Assembly: GCA_963170055.1 (NCBI GenBank)
Contig: CAUJGJ010000242.1
Location: forward strand, 7,046,859-7,110,858
Length of the DNA stretch: 64,000 bases
DNA from: Halisarca cf. caerulea
Taxonomy: Eukaryota > Porifera > Demospongiae > Chondrillida > Halisarcidae
Reading direction: 5' to 3'
Made by a program: the position numbers and the translations under genes. Below are positions 1 through 14,000 of the stretch, piece after piece. Position 1 is the stretch's first letter; every line of letters starts with the position of its first letter. The notes under the pieces are model-generated. The model had not been told where the DNA came from. It was given only the letters and a program-made list of their open reading frames with translations, and ran no database searches.

Positions 1-335
1 TTTGAACAGATATTTTATACACAATATTCTTGTTAAATGCACAGAATTAAATTTAAATCATTGCATGCATGGGGTATATAAATTTGCAAAATATATAGTT
101 GTATACAATAAGTATCTGCATCAATCACAAAGAGGTCAAACAAACACGCAAATCTACAAGTTTATTCATTCACAATACAGAAGAAATGGGCTTATGATGG
201 AAGCACATTTCATTGTTCAAATTGCAATATTCATAATAAATATAAACTTTACATTCTAAAGGGGAAAACATGATGTTCTAATTTGCAAAAAGCTTTGATC
301 CTCAGTATTGTGTAGGGTATGTAAATGCAAACAGT
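1..335. other. AT-rich flank downstream of receptor A
   Basis: Lies just beyond the stop codon of the minus-strand receptor gene, so it probably contains its 3' UTR and then intergenic DNA. I see no convincing coding sequence; the open frame here starts at TTG and has low-complexity composition. Confidence 0.5.
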
Positions 336-3300
336 TCAATTATGTGCACATGCATTTAGAATGCAATGTACACGTGTGTACTGATATGTATATGTACTGT
401 ACATTGCACTTACAAAAGAATTATTGTTCGGCAAATCTGATTGCACAGCTAGATTTGTCCCAGTTTCAGTAGGCAGTGATCTTTTAGCTCCTTTCTTTGC
501 CATTGACTCTGTTACTCTGGCAAAATTCAAGTTGATCTCTCCACTTGGATCTTTATACAGACTGTACATCTAAGGGTACAAGTATTAAAACATAAAATGT
601 ATGTATTCATATGATATAGATAATAAAAATTATTTGTGCAAAATAGTTACCTTTGGAAGGAAATTTAGGCAAAGCAAGAGAATTGGCGCCAGTAAACAAA
701 GACCTCCAAGTATTCCATACCTGACATTTGGTGCACTAGGCAAGTACACTACCGCTGGAGTGACTAAGATTGATAAGACAATGATATACACAGAAAACGT
801 AATCATTCTCGAATCAATGAGTCCTTTAACTCTGATTTTGCGAACTTCAAAAGTGAAGATCATACTTAGAACAACTTCTGCTATCTTGTAAACAGCTAGA
901 ATGGGCAGCCATATACCATTTGATGGAGACACACATTCATAGTAAAGAGTAGGGAGAGATCCATCCTGAAATGAACAGCATCATGTCAAGCTAGAAAACA
1001 GCATATTATTACATACATGCACAACAGATCAAGATTGTAGGAAATTTGTAATATGTATGAATTCATTAATTCCTCATTATAATCAAAGATCCAAAAACCA
1101 CAATATCTCTGTATATTGCAAATGTAGTAATAATTATTTAGCAAAATTATTATGCTTTGCATAACATACAGTAGGCATTGTCTCCTTCGTCACCACTCTC
1201 AATCTTGACTGGTCAATAGCAGTAACCACAACTAGGAACAGAACATCTACAGCAACAAGAGCTCCAATCAGAAGAAACATGTGCCAATCCTGGACAGTCT
1301 GAAAATAAATAGTTTCATTGTTATAGTTACGGATATGAGTAACTGTGAATACCTACTTTATACAAAAATCGTACGTGATCATGCAATACCATTCAGTCAT
1401 GTACATTATATTGATTCATGCAGAAGTTCATCTCTAGCATTTTTCTGTAAGGAAAAAGGTAATGGTTAACTTTATGTAGCAGGAGTGGGGACGGAGGAAA
1501 ACTCTTCAGGAGGTTCCCAAGGTATGCACTTCTCCGTAATACTCTAATATGATCAGTAATCAAAAACACACTCCTCACATTCATTTATAAGTGTACATGT
1601 GCACCAATCCACTCGGATATATGACACTTGCAGTTGAGAGCATGCAGCAGTAAACTGAGTATCATTGAGAGTTATATCAACACTGAATCTTACTTTAGTT
1701 TGCTTCTCTTTTGAGAACTTGATGTTTGTAAAAATGTAGTACACTCGAAAAGCCTTAGTGAGCACAGCACCATATACCAATGTGAAGGCAACCACACCAA
1801 TCCACAGGTTCAGCACACAAAAGACATTGTGAACTTCAGAGCTCGTGACACCTTCATCAATTCCCAAGAATATCACCAATAGCAACAATAGCATGATCCC
1901 TGCAATACTGACTACTGATAATGGTGGACTGGTCAGCCTCACAATCCTACAAGTGTAAATGAAACTAGTACACGTATAGCTAATGGCCGGCTCTTACCCA
2001 CCTGTACTGTATTTTCACTTCAGGTTATACTGCAAAGGTAAATGTCAATAAAATATATTTAAGTTTCCATCCTCACATTTTGTTCCTGAATACTATGGTG
2101 AAAATCAAGCATATTGCTGCAAAAATGAGTCCTAAAACCGCCAATGTACTGTAACACACAAAGAGAGCTAGATGCACTGTCTCTTTTGTGTGAGTCAATG
2201 GCTTGTAGTCTGCAAATGACACAAAGTACGTAAAATAATCATGCAACTACTGAGTCAGACATTAAGTGTGCCGTGAAATACTCAAGATGCATAGACAGTA
2301 TTGCATACCTGGAAATACACTGTCAAATGAATTAATAGTCAAAGATTGATTCTGATAATAGCCAATGTATATTCTCACAAGAGCATCTAAAGAAAGGATC
2401 ACTTCTCATCTGAAATGTAGTATGGTGTCATTGCCATGCAAACATATGCATGCGCTTACCTGGCTGATGAGGAGACGGAACATACTGGTAATATGACAGT
2501 TGTGTAATACGATCACCATTTTCATGGAATTCTACCAAGCCCTGTATTCACACAATTAAATTAATCAAATAGCATCAGAATCATGTTTGTTTGTAATAAT
2601 CCCATATTGAAACTTCTTGCATACTTTTCAATACAGTGTTCACAAATATTAGTGCACACCATAGGACATTATGAATGATCATCTTTGCATGCTACATATT
2701 ACATGTTAGAATTCTAGAAACTGGTACTCGACCGGTGATGTCTCGTTATACTCTAAGATACAAACTGCAATACCTTGCAACTTATATCGAATTTGATAGA
2801 ATGAGTTCAAAAAGTCACTCACGGATGCTCCCTTGAACTTGTCATTCACAGAATTGTCATACAACATTGAAGTTAGCTTAGAATATTTTCTTTTATTAAA
2901 GTTTATGGAACTTTGTTCCCTTTTAAGTTCGGCATCAAGAGCTCTTGCTGCCAACCACATAGCATCATATCCATGGGTGGCATCCAAAAAGTAGCCACTA
3001 ACATCTCCCACAGAGGTTCTATGGCAAAAAAGATCCTTTCTTCTGCTCTGATTAGCAAATGTTTCATTGCATTTTTGATAATATTCTTCTTCATATTGAG
3101 CATTTGTCTACACACAGAAGAATTATAAGAATTGTTTCCAAAGCATTCACAAGCAAACAGAATCAGTCGTAAGCATGTTCAAAAAGCTATACAAATCTCG
3201 AGAACAACTTACAATATTTCCAAGAATAATACCTTTACCATTTCTGTTAAAATGAGGATACCTCGTTACAATAATGGCTCGATTGAACATTTCTCTCAGC

Positions 3301-4602
3301 TCATCAGAAGTACAGTCATTGTAGGCTCTGTAGGGCCTTCCCTCTACAAAGGACTCCTCCCATACGTTCTCTGGGTACCATCCAAATATGATCCATGCGT
3401 ATTCGTGTATCCTTGATTTAGCTTTCCTGTACACCTGCATAATATTAGTATTGTTGCAGATCTTTTGAGTTCAAGTAGAGAAGTTAAAACACATTATATA
3501 CATACATTTACAGTCATACACTGTAGGCATAGATACATAGCACAAGTGTAGACAGTAAATAGCCTTATTATAGGTCCATGCACTTCAATCAATAAAAGCC
3601 CAATAAGATCTTGTTACAAAAATGCTGAGTTGAAAAGGACTAGGACAGAATAGAAGAAATATCCCCTGATTTCAATACAATAGGAAATGGACACTTTTAT
3701 ACCAGATGAGACATATTGTACACCACAAACCTGGCACATCACCTCCTTTCCATGTCCAGAGTAGCTGTTCAAGAACACAACACGGCCGCTCGATGCCTGC
3801 ATGGTAGATGGAAATATGATGATGGTTAGTACGTATACATTGTATTGCCTCCAGAGTGCATCTTTACATTCACACTGATTATAGAACTGTCATATTATCT
3901 ATTAACAAATTCATGTTGGATTCATACTACTTGTCTTGTAATAATTCAAGACAAACATATTACATTAGCATAATTAAAGAATAAACATATTCTTACATTT
4001 TCATTTGCATAATAATTATATATTTTTCATTAACTGTTGCTATAAAACTAAAAGTAACTCACAAGCAAACTATCAACAGCTTTCTCTGGGCTGTGATGCT
4101 GAGGATAGCTTCCACTGTAAATGACTGATAAATTGTTATATTTGGAAACTATGTCAAACAAGGCCTCACGAGTCTGCATAGAGGAAATATTCATCACAAG
4201 TACACGCTAGTCATTATCAATAGACAAATCTCATGAAACGATAAACAAACACAAAGTGCAAGCATTAGGAATCCATTACCATTAGACACACACATCTACA
4301 CACCAGGGTAAACAGCTCATGTTCTTCTGTGATAATGGCCAAATGTCTCCAATCAAATGCATTCATGACAGCCACTATCCCAGGAGCAATCTCATTCTCA
4401 GGAGGTACAAGTCTCACAAACGTCTTGAATGTTGTCCTATCTGACAGGCGAGGTGAGGCAGAATATGGGGATATCTGTAGATTGTATAATTGGAGTATCA
4501 ATGTGAGACATATCAACTGGACAAATTGTATAATATTATGTACATATATAGCTATGTAAGCAAATGCCATGCAGCACATGCATACATGTATGCGCGCACA
4601 TA

Positions 4603-4667
<65 letters not shown>

Positions 4668-5655
4668 GGGTTTTATCTGAGGCAAATTGTTGAGGGGAAT
4701 TACAGAAAAAAGGTTGCTTATGGCAGATCAAATCCTCATGCAATCTTTCACCAGTGTGCTATAAGGCCTTTTTGGGGAATACTGCCCTTCATCAGTAGCA
4801 CTGGGTGACATCCTCTGACAGCCCCATGCAGGACCTAACTGAATAGCTGAGGATAGGCTGCACTGAGGACCAATGAAAATTGCTTACTTATTTGATCTGC
4901 TGCCTGATCCCTGTAGGGGAATGGTTCTAAGTTCAAAAACCCAGAGGTCCATCACCACTTGGCCGTTAAAATACAAAGTAACTAAACACTTCAGCCATGT
5001 GTGTGTGGCATCTTAACAAGAACTTTTAATAGGTTGTTGAACTTAGAAATGGTCCACTACAGGGGATTATCTGGTTATGGCAATTCCAAATTTTGTTGGG
5101 GGGAGGGAACCTTCACATCTGTAATATATGTACAGTGCTTCTTTCAGAGTATATGATCAAAAGGGAGCAATAGCAAAGTGTACATTGATGCAATGTGGGG
5201 AGATGTACGTATATAAGTATGTGAAATGGTAGTGGTCTATATTAAGGGGGTTTGGGGGTATATTCCTCCAGGGAAATTTTTAGTTTTTAGGATCATAAGA
5301 TGGTATCTGAGGCCATTTTAAGGCACTTAAAGCTGTTTCTCAGTACATGCAGTACACAGATCAGTCTGTTGCAATTAGAGTGTACGCTGCAGCTAGGATA
5401 AAATTTCAAGGGGAGGGGAGGGGCAATACCCGCTGTGCCCCCTATAAGCAACCCTAGTTGGTACACATGCACACATGCCACAAGCATGCATGTATCTTCA
5501 AACCATACCCTTTATAAATGGACTCATGATCAATTCATGACAGTGTTCATTCACAAAAATGAAGGCTGCATAATTTTTTTTTTTTTTGGGGGGGGAACCT
5601 TTCTGCTTAAAGGGGAACCATACCTATGCAGGATTCCCCCCCCTCAGATAAAACC

Positions 5656-5751
<96 letters not shown>

Positions 5752-7253
5752 ATTTCCTTTTTCTCTAAGAAACTGTAGGAAAAGTTACTTACAAACCAAC
5801 AAATTATGGAATAAAGTTAGGAAAGGAATTTCATTGAAAGAACAAAAGAATAAATCTTCAATAGTTATGTAGAATCCCCCTGTTCCTGGAGCCATAGGAC
5901 TATAGACTGTCTTTAATATCAAAGTGTGCTCATTTCAGGGGTTGAAGCTGTACTATGAAGGACTAAGTGTAACCCCCTTTATAATCCAGACATGTTGAGA
6001 TCAAGATGTTTTGTCCAGATTCTAAGGAGATGTCCAAGAGTTGGACGAGAGGCATACTACTTTGTATATAGATTTACATAAAAAAAATCAACACACAGTA
6101 TTGAGGCCTGTGCCATGCATGCAGGTACATACACAAAATTAAAATAATAGTATTGTGAAAGATATTAGTATGCAAAAAGAACAAATGTACGTATTAATAG
6201 ATATACTGTATACGTAGAGAGAAATTATCGTAATTATCATTATTATTACATGCATACATACACACTCAGTCTGACTCACATGAAAGACATTCCAGAGTGA
6301 AGATAATGCAGCAAGTGGCTGTGTGACAACTGAGCAAATGTCACCGATGAGGAAAATGTTGCCATTGGTATTATTGCAGGATACAAAATGTTCCGTGAAC
6401 TTTTTAACAGCAATGTGAGGGTCGCACTGCACATGGGACAGATATAAATTAATTGTGGTTAGCTGTAAACTGACAGTACCAGTGTGCTACAATGTACTCA
6501 AATCATAGCCAAATTATAAATCCTTTACCAAAATTAATATTAACTTATTAAAATACTGTGTTGAGTTTAGAGATATAAGGCTTCAAAGGCCATGATATTC
6601 TATTCTCTACATATCATAGTCACAGTAGTTGTGCTAGGCTTTGAATGCAATCAGTCAAAAAATGTTGCATAATGTAGGCCGTAGTGCAGTTCCTCCAAAG
6701 TATGAATAACTGTTTAATGGCAATGTGAGGGTCGCACTGCACAATGGGACAAACATTAATTTAAATGGTTAACTGTAAACTGACTGTACTAGTGTGCAAA
6801 CTACAATGTGAAAATCTTTTGCCAAAATTATAAGTCATTGATATACACTGTGCTGTAGCAATGAGTTTAGACACATAATATAATAAGCTTAAGCCTTCAA
6901 AGGCCGTGATGTTCATTTATACATATCATAGTCATAGCAGTTGTGTTAGGTTTTGAAAACAAATCGGCCTGCAAGAAAAATATTGATGCAGGTCATACAG
7001 ATACGTATATACATACTTGAGCATCGGTAACACTGCCATAAGTAAGTCTCTGTCCTTGCAGTATACTGTCTTCCCTGTTGATCTTATCTAAGGCTAGATC
7101 AATTGCAGGTATAAAGTGTGACCAGTCTTGAGATTTTCCACCTTGAGAGATCAGGAGCATGAAGGATATATTTTGTGTGGTTTCCAGTGCAAAGCATTCT
7201 TTAAAGCCAGAAACCAACCAGACCAATGGGCCCAAAAGACTTAAAATGTACAT
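336..7253 (-). CDS. GABA-B-like class C GPCR, paralog A (14 exons, about 820 aa)
   Basis: Exons, 5' to 3' on the minus strand: 7253-7017, 6426-6280, 4474-4304, 4173-4063, 3796-3731, 3434-3213, 3107-2823, 2541-2460, 2386-2309, 2209-2077, 1946-1694, 1298-1170, 965-651, 569-336. All junctions are GT-AG, phases match and the frame closes. The ATG at 7253 opens a hydrophobic signal peptide. Residues about 30-466 form the bilobed Venus-flytrap ligand domain (FIPAIDLALDKIN near the start; IIFGWYPENVWEE matches the GABA-B block FLIGWY). No cysteine-rich linker is present, as is usual for the GABA-B subfamily. Seven membrane segments follow (about 467-743), with the TM2 start LTSPPLS, TM3 end KAFRVYYIF and TM7 exit NFLPK all GABA-B-like. 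The cytoplasmic tail is short. Intron 2 is swollen by repeats. Known of the family: G-protein-coupled plasma-membrane receptors that usually heterodimerise. The ligand here is unknown. Confidence 0.88.
4602..4666. repeat. (CA)n microsatellite
   Basis: Near-perfect CA dinucleotide run in intron 2 of receptor A. It abuts the left end of the inverted-repeat-bounded segment at 4668-5659. Confidence 0.95.
4668..5659. mobile_element. Segment of about 1 kb with inverted ends, flanked by CA repeats
   Basis: The left end reads AGGGTTTTATCTGAGG and the right end (5643-5658) reads CCTCAGATAAAACCCT, an inverted match of about 16 bp. Each end runs directly into a CA microsatellite (4602-4666 and 5659-5749). 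No protein is encoded. Probably a non-autonomous element whose ends carry or seed CA repeats; the class is not recognised. Confidence 0.5.
5659..5749. repeat. (CA)n microsatellite
   Basis: About 90 bp of uninterrupted CA repeat in intron 2 of receptor A. It produces artefactual Thr-His or Val-Cys open frames. Confidence 0.95.
6719..6975 (-). repeat. Partial duplication of exon 2 start plus upstream intron (receptor A)
   Basis: This intron-1 stretch repeats 6412-6700 in direct orientation with moderate divergence. The copied part includes the exon-2 splice acceptor and the first ~20 coding bases (shared string CAATGTGAGGGTCGCACTGC), then about 240 bp of intron. The duplicate exon piece has no downstream donor in frame, so it looks like a dead exon start or decoy acceptor. 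Confidence 0.8.
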
Positions 7254-8635
7254 GGTCTTTACACTGAAAGCATAAAATACATATGCACTGTATGTCTACT
7301 TTCAACCGTACCACAGATATTTATACACTACCAAATATATCATAGGATGACATCTGAATTAATTATCAGAGGCTATAGCTAGCTATAGTGATGATGGATT
7401 TTACTTCCTGTACCTCTCAATATAATAATAATATACCGTATGTACAGCATCTACAGATGTATACTTATATATATTTATATATGCACATATTTCACACAAT
7501 GCAGTATAATATAGAGTGAGCTGGGTTATTTTATATTAGTAGGCTACATTCATGAAGCTATGTTCTTAATTGCATGCTCATGCAACACATAAATCTTTCT
7601 CAAATTTATGAGATATCTATCATATTCTGCATCCATGTACTGTACCTGTATCAATGCCTTATAAGTGCATGTATCATAAGTTTGTTTTCATGGAGCATTG
7701 GGTAAGGACAACCCATACATGTACTGTATTGAATGAATTGTTATGCAGTGCTGTATATTCATTTTCATACAATCTACAGTACATATTATATTAATGCAAA
7801 TATACATATGTATAATCAAATATAATATGCATACACCCACACTAGTACTATTGTTGTCACTAAACACTGAAAATATTAAATAACTTTAGTTACATTGTAC
7901 TATACGAGCAAAGTGATTTTGTAGAAACTAGTCTGCATGGTGGTTAATTGTCCTTACGTATGTTTTCATAAAGATCTTCAGACTTCATGGTACACCAGGC
8001 AAACATGAAAGTCCATGTATTCAGACTAGCAGTATCCATTTACCTACAGTGGAACCCTGTCAGCACAAAAGTGCCTAGCATGGAATTATGGTTAACAGGA
8101 AAGCAGCAAATGACCTCCTTTAATGCAATGGCATTCCTATTTGTTCTGATAACATGAACATATTTAATCAGTGTTGATGTATTGATTTAAAACTTTAAGT
8201 AGAATATAACATCTTCCATGCATTTTGTGCATGCAAGTATAGATATAAATATATGAGAATATGCTGAATCCATGTAGGCTCACTCTATAATATTTTTATA
8301 TTGATGCAGTCTTGTTGACACTACCTTTACTATTGACTATATATGAAGAGGAATTGATGGCTATGTGACTAGAGGAATGCTATATAGTTAGTCATATTAT
8401 ATGGTTTTCAATTTCTACACTTGCTGTGTATGGTCCATACTGTACAAAATGGGACATTATTCATCACGGTGAGGAGTAATCCTATAACACATTTTCATTT
8501 TCGACATGCATATATATACGTAGTTGCTTGTTAGTTGCATGCGAGGCAACATGAGACCAGCAGCCAACAAGGCTATAGGAGTTGACATAATACAGTACCA
8601 CATCTTGCAATTGAGCAAATGAAAATGGACCTGTA

Positions 8636-8638
<3 letters not shown>

Positions 8639-8672
<34 letters not shown>
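8639..8672. repeat. (TA)n microsatellite
   Basis: About 17 perfect TA units in intergenic DNA upstream of receptor A. Confidence 0.95.
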
Positions 8673-8675
<3 letters not shown>

Positions 8676-9076
8676 TATGGTTGTGTAGTTGTGTGGTTGC
8701 CCTTGTTGTATATCGTATATGGTTTTCTTGTGTGTTTTCATGTCATTTTATGTTATTTTGTACTACTTCTAATTATAATAATATATGTAATAAAATGGAC
8801 TTCACTGAAATAGCAAAACCACATGACTGCACACTGCATACTACTTTGTTGTATGGTTGTGGTTAACATCAAAGGGAAAAAGTGTGCATTTGCAGCGTAT
8901 ATTGCATGCTTTTTGTGACCTTTTGCCAAAAAGTGTGCAGCATCAAATAATCGCCCAGTGTTAATTCATTTGTCATACACAAGTATAGCGCAGCTACCCG
9001 AAAACACCTCCCAATGTGACACAAAACACCTCAGACTGTCTAATAGAAAAAACAAGTTAGGCGCCCACAACAAGTA

Positions 9077-9265
9077 AGTTATTGTATGACCAACTGTGCA
9101 TTTAGTCTCGTGAACCAGACCCCTCCTCGCCCTCCAATTTATAAAATGGAAGGCGGGGAGGGGTCTGGTTCCTGAGACTACTGTGCATTGGCTCTTCGTT
9201 GCATTCACAGCGCCTGAGGGTGAGTGCAATAAATACACCAATGCACAGTTGGTCATACAATAACT
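9077..9265. mobile_element. 189-bp inverted-repeat element (MITE-like)
   Basis: The ends are perfect inverted repeats of 25 bp: AGTTATTGTATGACCAACTG at the left and CAGTTGGTCATACAATAACT at the right (first or last 20 bases shown). It has no coding capacity. A second hairpin element (9103-9179) is inserted inside it. Part of its interior resembles 17800-17885, suggesting a dispersed family. Confidence 0.75.
9103..9179. mobile_element. Foldback element nested inside the 9077-9265 element
   Basis: A 77-bp near-palindrome with arms TAGTCTCGTGAACCAGACCC and GGGTCTGGTTCCTGAGACT. It is flanked by 10-bp direct repeats ACTGTGCATT (9093-9102 and 9180-9189), which look like a target-site duplication. 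A related foldback lies at 33750-33830. Confidence 0.7.
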
Positions 9266-10028
9266 ATTCATACTGCAATATCCCGATGGCCATTATAGGA
9301 GCTCCACTGCAAATGCACCATATACAAGGCTACATTTCACATACCCTTAATACTTACTCTATTTCTACAGTAGAACTTAATTGCTTAGTAAGTACCTCAA
9401 AGGGAATAAAGACAAAATCAGTACTTCTTATATCAAGGTACTTACTATCAGAACAGATTAATTAGTTTTATTTACTGTAAGTATACGTAGAAGGGGACAG
9501 AATGAGGATCAGTATGTACTGTACACTTGTCATCCAGGAGTACATACGTACTATAACTCAGGTACTTACTATAAGGAATTGTACTTTTGTGTGACTTCAA
9601 GTTAGTGCACCATTATAGAAATATTGAGATAGGTAGCCTGTAAGGGAGGTGATATGCCTATGCCTTATGTACAGTAGAACATAGACTCATGGAAATTTGG
9701 ACGTATATAGCTATACTGTACATTCATTCTATGCTATAATATAAATAATTATGTTATATATGCTTGGCTTGGTCACTCTTGGCTTTTGTGACCATGCATA
9801 TTATAGCTAGAGTGTTTGAGACCCAAAAAAATGACAGTATGGACATCCTTACATATGGGTTTTATAGTTCCACTAGCCCTAGCTTGCATCAAAGTTACCT
9901 GCCCATACACCCCATGCACCTGCATTAATTAATAGTGCAGATTTATGAATTGCACACGTATACGTATATAATATGAATGTAGTTATATGGATAGCTGACT
10001 TCATGCAAGATGGTAATGAACCTGCAAA

Positions 10029-10230
10029 TACAGTGCACGTGGGATCTGGTTTATCCAATGACATAAATTCCCCATAAATGTTTCAGATAACGTACCTGGG
10101 TGTTGGATAAACCAGGTGAAATAGTACACAACTTAATTAGTGATGGGGATTCTCAACAAAGGGTTGGATATAAAAGCTTAGAGGTTTACAGATAAACCAT
10201 GCAGTGTCGGATAAACCAGATGTGACTGTA
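10029..10230. mobile_element. MITE with TACAGT...ACTGTA ends
   Basis: Left end TACAGTGCACGTGGGATCTGG continuing into TTTATCC; right end GGATAAACCAGATGTGACTG then TA. It carries several internal GGATAAACCAG/GGTTTATCC motifs and no ORF. Related copies lie at 55596-55773 and, in part, near 41094-41180. The CAGT...ACTG termini resemble Tc1/mariner-Tigger MITEs, which is inference. Confidence 0.7.
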
Positions 10231-11098
10231 TATGCATAAAGTAGAAAGACACCAGATGGATCTTCATTATCAGCAGCAATGCACATGCATGCAATAATGT
10301 ATGTAAGTATAATATTGTACTTTGATTAATCATCCATAGGCACACAAACATGAGAATATATGCAAAATCAAAAGATCAAAATGGCAGTCCTTGTGAAAGT
10401 GACCCCCTTGGCTTGTTCTACGTAGAATGTCCGAGCAATGCTTACAAACGTCCACAGTTAGCTATGATACAAGTGATAAAGAAATACAAAAACTTGATGA
10501 GATGGAAGTCAATCACAGTTCACCAGTACTTCCCATAGGTGAGTTGACATGCTACAAGATGATAGGGACTTTAGTGACATACACAGAAAATTAAAGTTTA
10601 ACTCAACTACATAATTATACCTTGTACTTACACACTGTAACATTTACATGAATGAGTTATAACCTTCACGCTGGTCACAATGCCCATATATGTACATTGC
10701 TAATATATATAAAGTGGATATATCAAACCTAATTTGTAGTATACATCGAATAAGTGCCATTGCATAATGGCTATTTTTCAAGGGGTAAAATATTTGTGGT
10801 TATCATGGTTTAGAAGAGAACCACAAAATAATTTACTCATGAAAGTTAGATTACTGCAAGTTTAAATTCCTTCTGGCATGAACTTGATTTTTTTACACCA
10901 TAAATAATCCAAATTTTAGCATTCATGAAAATTTTACCCTTCAAAAAATATAGCCTCTATATGATATTGCAGAGCTTAAACCGGTTCACTTAAATGTAAC
11001 TACTACTTACGTAGGAAGAACTGTATAATACAAGAAGGCGATCAGTATAATCACTGAATCAAGTTAGACTATAGTGCAAATTACATTCGTGGGCAAGA

Positions 11099-14000
11099 TT
11101 AAGGTTGCTCTACGCTTACTGAAGAGTGGTTGTTCTGCATACAGTGTGGTACTTCCAGATTGAAACCTGTACTACTGTGCTCGCGCCTTCTGGACTCCTT
11201 CTTGGTCATTGACTGGGTCACAGTAGCTAGATCTAGATCAAGTTCTCCACTTGGATTCTTACAGAGACTGTACATCTGAAATGCATTCAAAGAATTGTTC
11301 ATGCACAATGCACCCTTCACCCTACTTGATCTAGTAAGATAACTGACCTTTGGAACAAAGTTCAAGCAAAGCAAGAGAATTGGTGCTACAAAACAGAGAG
11401 CTCCAAGTATTCCATACCTCACATTTGGCTGACTAGATAAGATTATCACCACAGGAATGACTAAGATTGATAGGACAATGATGTATGCAGAAAATGTAAT
11501 CATTCTTGAATCAACGAGTCCTTTAACTTTGATTTTGCGAACTTCAAAAGTGAAGATCATACTCAGCACAACTTCTGTTATCTTGTAAACAGCTAGAATG
11601 GGTAGCCATATACTGTTTGATGGAGATACACATTCATAGTAAAGAGTAGGGAGAGATCCATCCTGAAATTAAGGGTATATGTAATTAGAATTCGATCACA
11701 CACAATAGTTAACAAGACTAGCTATAGACCATACAGTACATGTACCAGTTACTTTAGTATGCACAATAATCAAAAATTTTGTCCTAAGTTAACGCTAAGA
11801 AACACACTACCTAAACCACACTAAATCATAATAGGAAGCAAAGGTACATACACACATGATACAATAAAGCAACACACTGTAGGAATTGTCTCCTTGATCA
11901 CCACTCTCAATCTTGACTGGTCAATAGCAGTAACCACAACTAGGAACAGAACATCTACAGCAACAAGAGCTCCAATCAGAAGAAACATATGCCAGTCTTG
12001 GACAGTCTGAAAAAGATATGTATTTTACTTTATACATGACCACACACACACACAGTAAAGAAGACACAGACATCACATGAATGTACATATACGTGAAAAT
12101 ATCATTGGAGATGATATTATAAAGATATAGCTATTAGATATGTAATGTAGTGAAATACAGCGGAACTACATTTGATGCAATACCATTTAATAAACAGTCT
12201 ATGAGAACACACAAATTCCCATACCTTTGTTTGTTTCTCCTTGGATATTTTGATATTCTTGAAAATGTAATACACTCGAAAAGCCTTAGCGAGCACAGCA
12301 CCATAAACCAATGTGAAGGCAACCACACCAATCCACAGGTTCAGCACACAGAAGACATTGTGAACTTCAGAGCTCGTGACACCTTCATCAATTCCCAAGA
12401 ATACCACCAATAGCAACAATAGCATGATCCCTGCAATACTGACTACTGATAATGGTGGACTGGTCAGCCTCACAATCCTACACGTGAAAGTGAAAACACA
12501 TACTACAACCAAATAATCATCATACGTATGATCAATGGCTTAAATTGCTCAACACACAAATACATGACCTCAAAAGCGAATGTCTTCCATATGCAAATAC
12601 TACATAGCTCACATTTTGTTCCTGAATGCTATGGTGAAAATCATGCATATTGCTGCAAAAATGAGTCCTAAAACTGCCAATGTACTGTAACACACAAAGA
12701 GAGCAAGATGCACTGTCTCTTTTGTGTGAGTCAAAGGCTTGAAATCTACACAGAAGAGAAGTGAAGATATACAACATAAAGATAGAAGATATACATATAG
12801 TCCCCCATTGTGTACATTAAAGTATGCTAGTCACGAATTTAACCCAAAGCTTCCGTATTTATGCTGTAATTTTTTGTTTGCTCCTGCTTGTTCACCTTAT
12901 CTATATATGTGTTCTATGTGTATACTTGTCTTTCTGTCAAATATATATGTATGACTCAATCATGCTAAGAATGATGTACTAAATGTTGAGGTCAAGGGCC
13001 GTTTTGGCTATGACCAGTCATGATTATTATCATAACAAGCAGAGTATATACAGATTAGAATAGGCACATACGTACGTGTAGTACATACTGAATGTACAGT
13101 ACATTGAGACACATGGAAAACTGTTTTGCACAAAGTAGTTCATACCTGGAAAAACAGTATCAAAGGATTTTATAGCTAATGTTTCATTGTAGGATCCAAT
13201 GAACTGTCTCACAAGAATACCTGTGAATGAAGTAATGAGACTGTTTAAAATAATTCAGTAAAATGTACTGCATGTTAGTAAATATACAGCATGCATCTGT
13301 ATATGACTACAAGTCTACACGACACCTTGGTTATTTGGTGAGGGAGCATATTGGTAGATGGACAGAACTGCTACACGATCACCATTCCCATGGAACTTCA
13401 CTGGGCCCTGTATCCAATATACAGTAAGGGGTAAGAAACAAAATCATGCTGTAAATGTATGAAGTACAAGCATACATATATTGCATACATATTCTGCACC
13501 TACAGTACATGGGTAGCATGCTACATGGACTGAACCTCCCACCTCAGAACTTTGCCCAAGACAAACAAGTGGTTTAGATAAAAGTAATTATGATTCACCA
13601 TAATAAAAAACAAATAAAAAACAGTTCAAAGATATAGCTTTGGTTAAGATAATTCTCATTCTTATACAAGCAATAATACCGTGATACCAAAGGAAAAGTA
13701 ATTGAGTGTTGCTATCAACTACTCAGTTCAAAATACATTACAAATTTTTGAAATCCTATTCCACACCAATTCATAAAATAATTAATATTGGACATACTGT
13801 AAACGCTGGTTGTTTAGCACGGGTGCTTATAAGCGTGGTAGTAAGGAAATAGGTGCTTAACAAAGAGCACCCCCTTAATAACCACACGTTAGCCATATCA
13901 TTCTCCAATATATACCTTTCAATAGCTTAACAAAAAGTGGGCGCCTAACATCCAGCAGCGTTTAATAACCACCGTTCACAGTATTTCCTTTCATAAAGCA

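Larger units (their letters stand above)
7254..11098. other. Intergenic region between the two receptor paralogs
   Basis: No gene was recognised. It contains the upstream region of receptor A, a TA microsatellite (8639-8672), a nested pair of inverted-repeat elements (9077-9265) and a short inverted-repeat element (10029-10230). Open frames here lack splice support or similarity I recognise. Confidence 0.6.

Noticed and set aside
336..414. Consensus splice donor (TTTT then GTAAGT) inside the last exon of receptor A, implying a further exon
   Set aside because: Paralog B reads through the equivalent position and stops a few codons later, so the simplest model keeps this as coding to the stop at 336. 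Not fully excluded.
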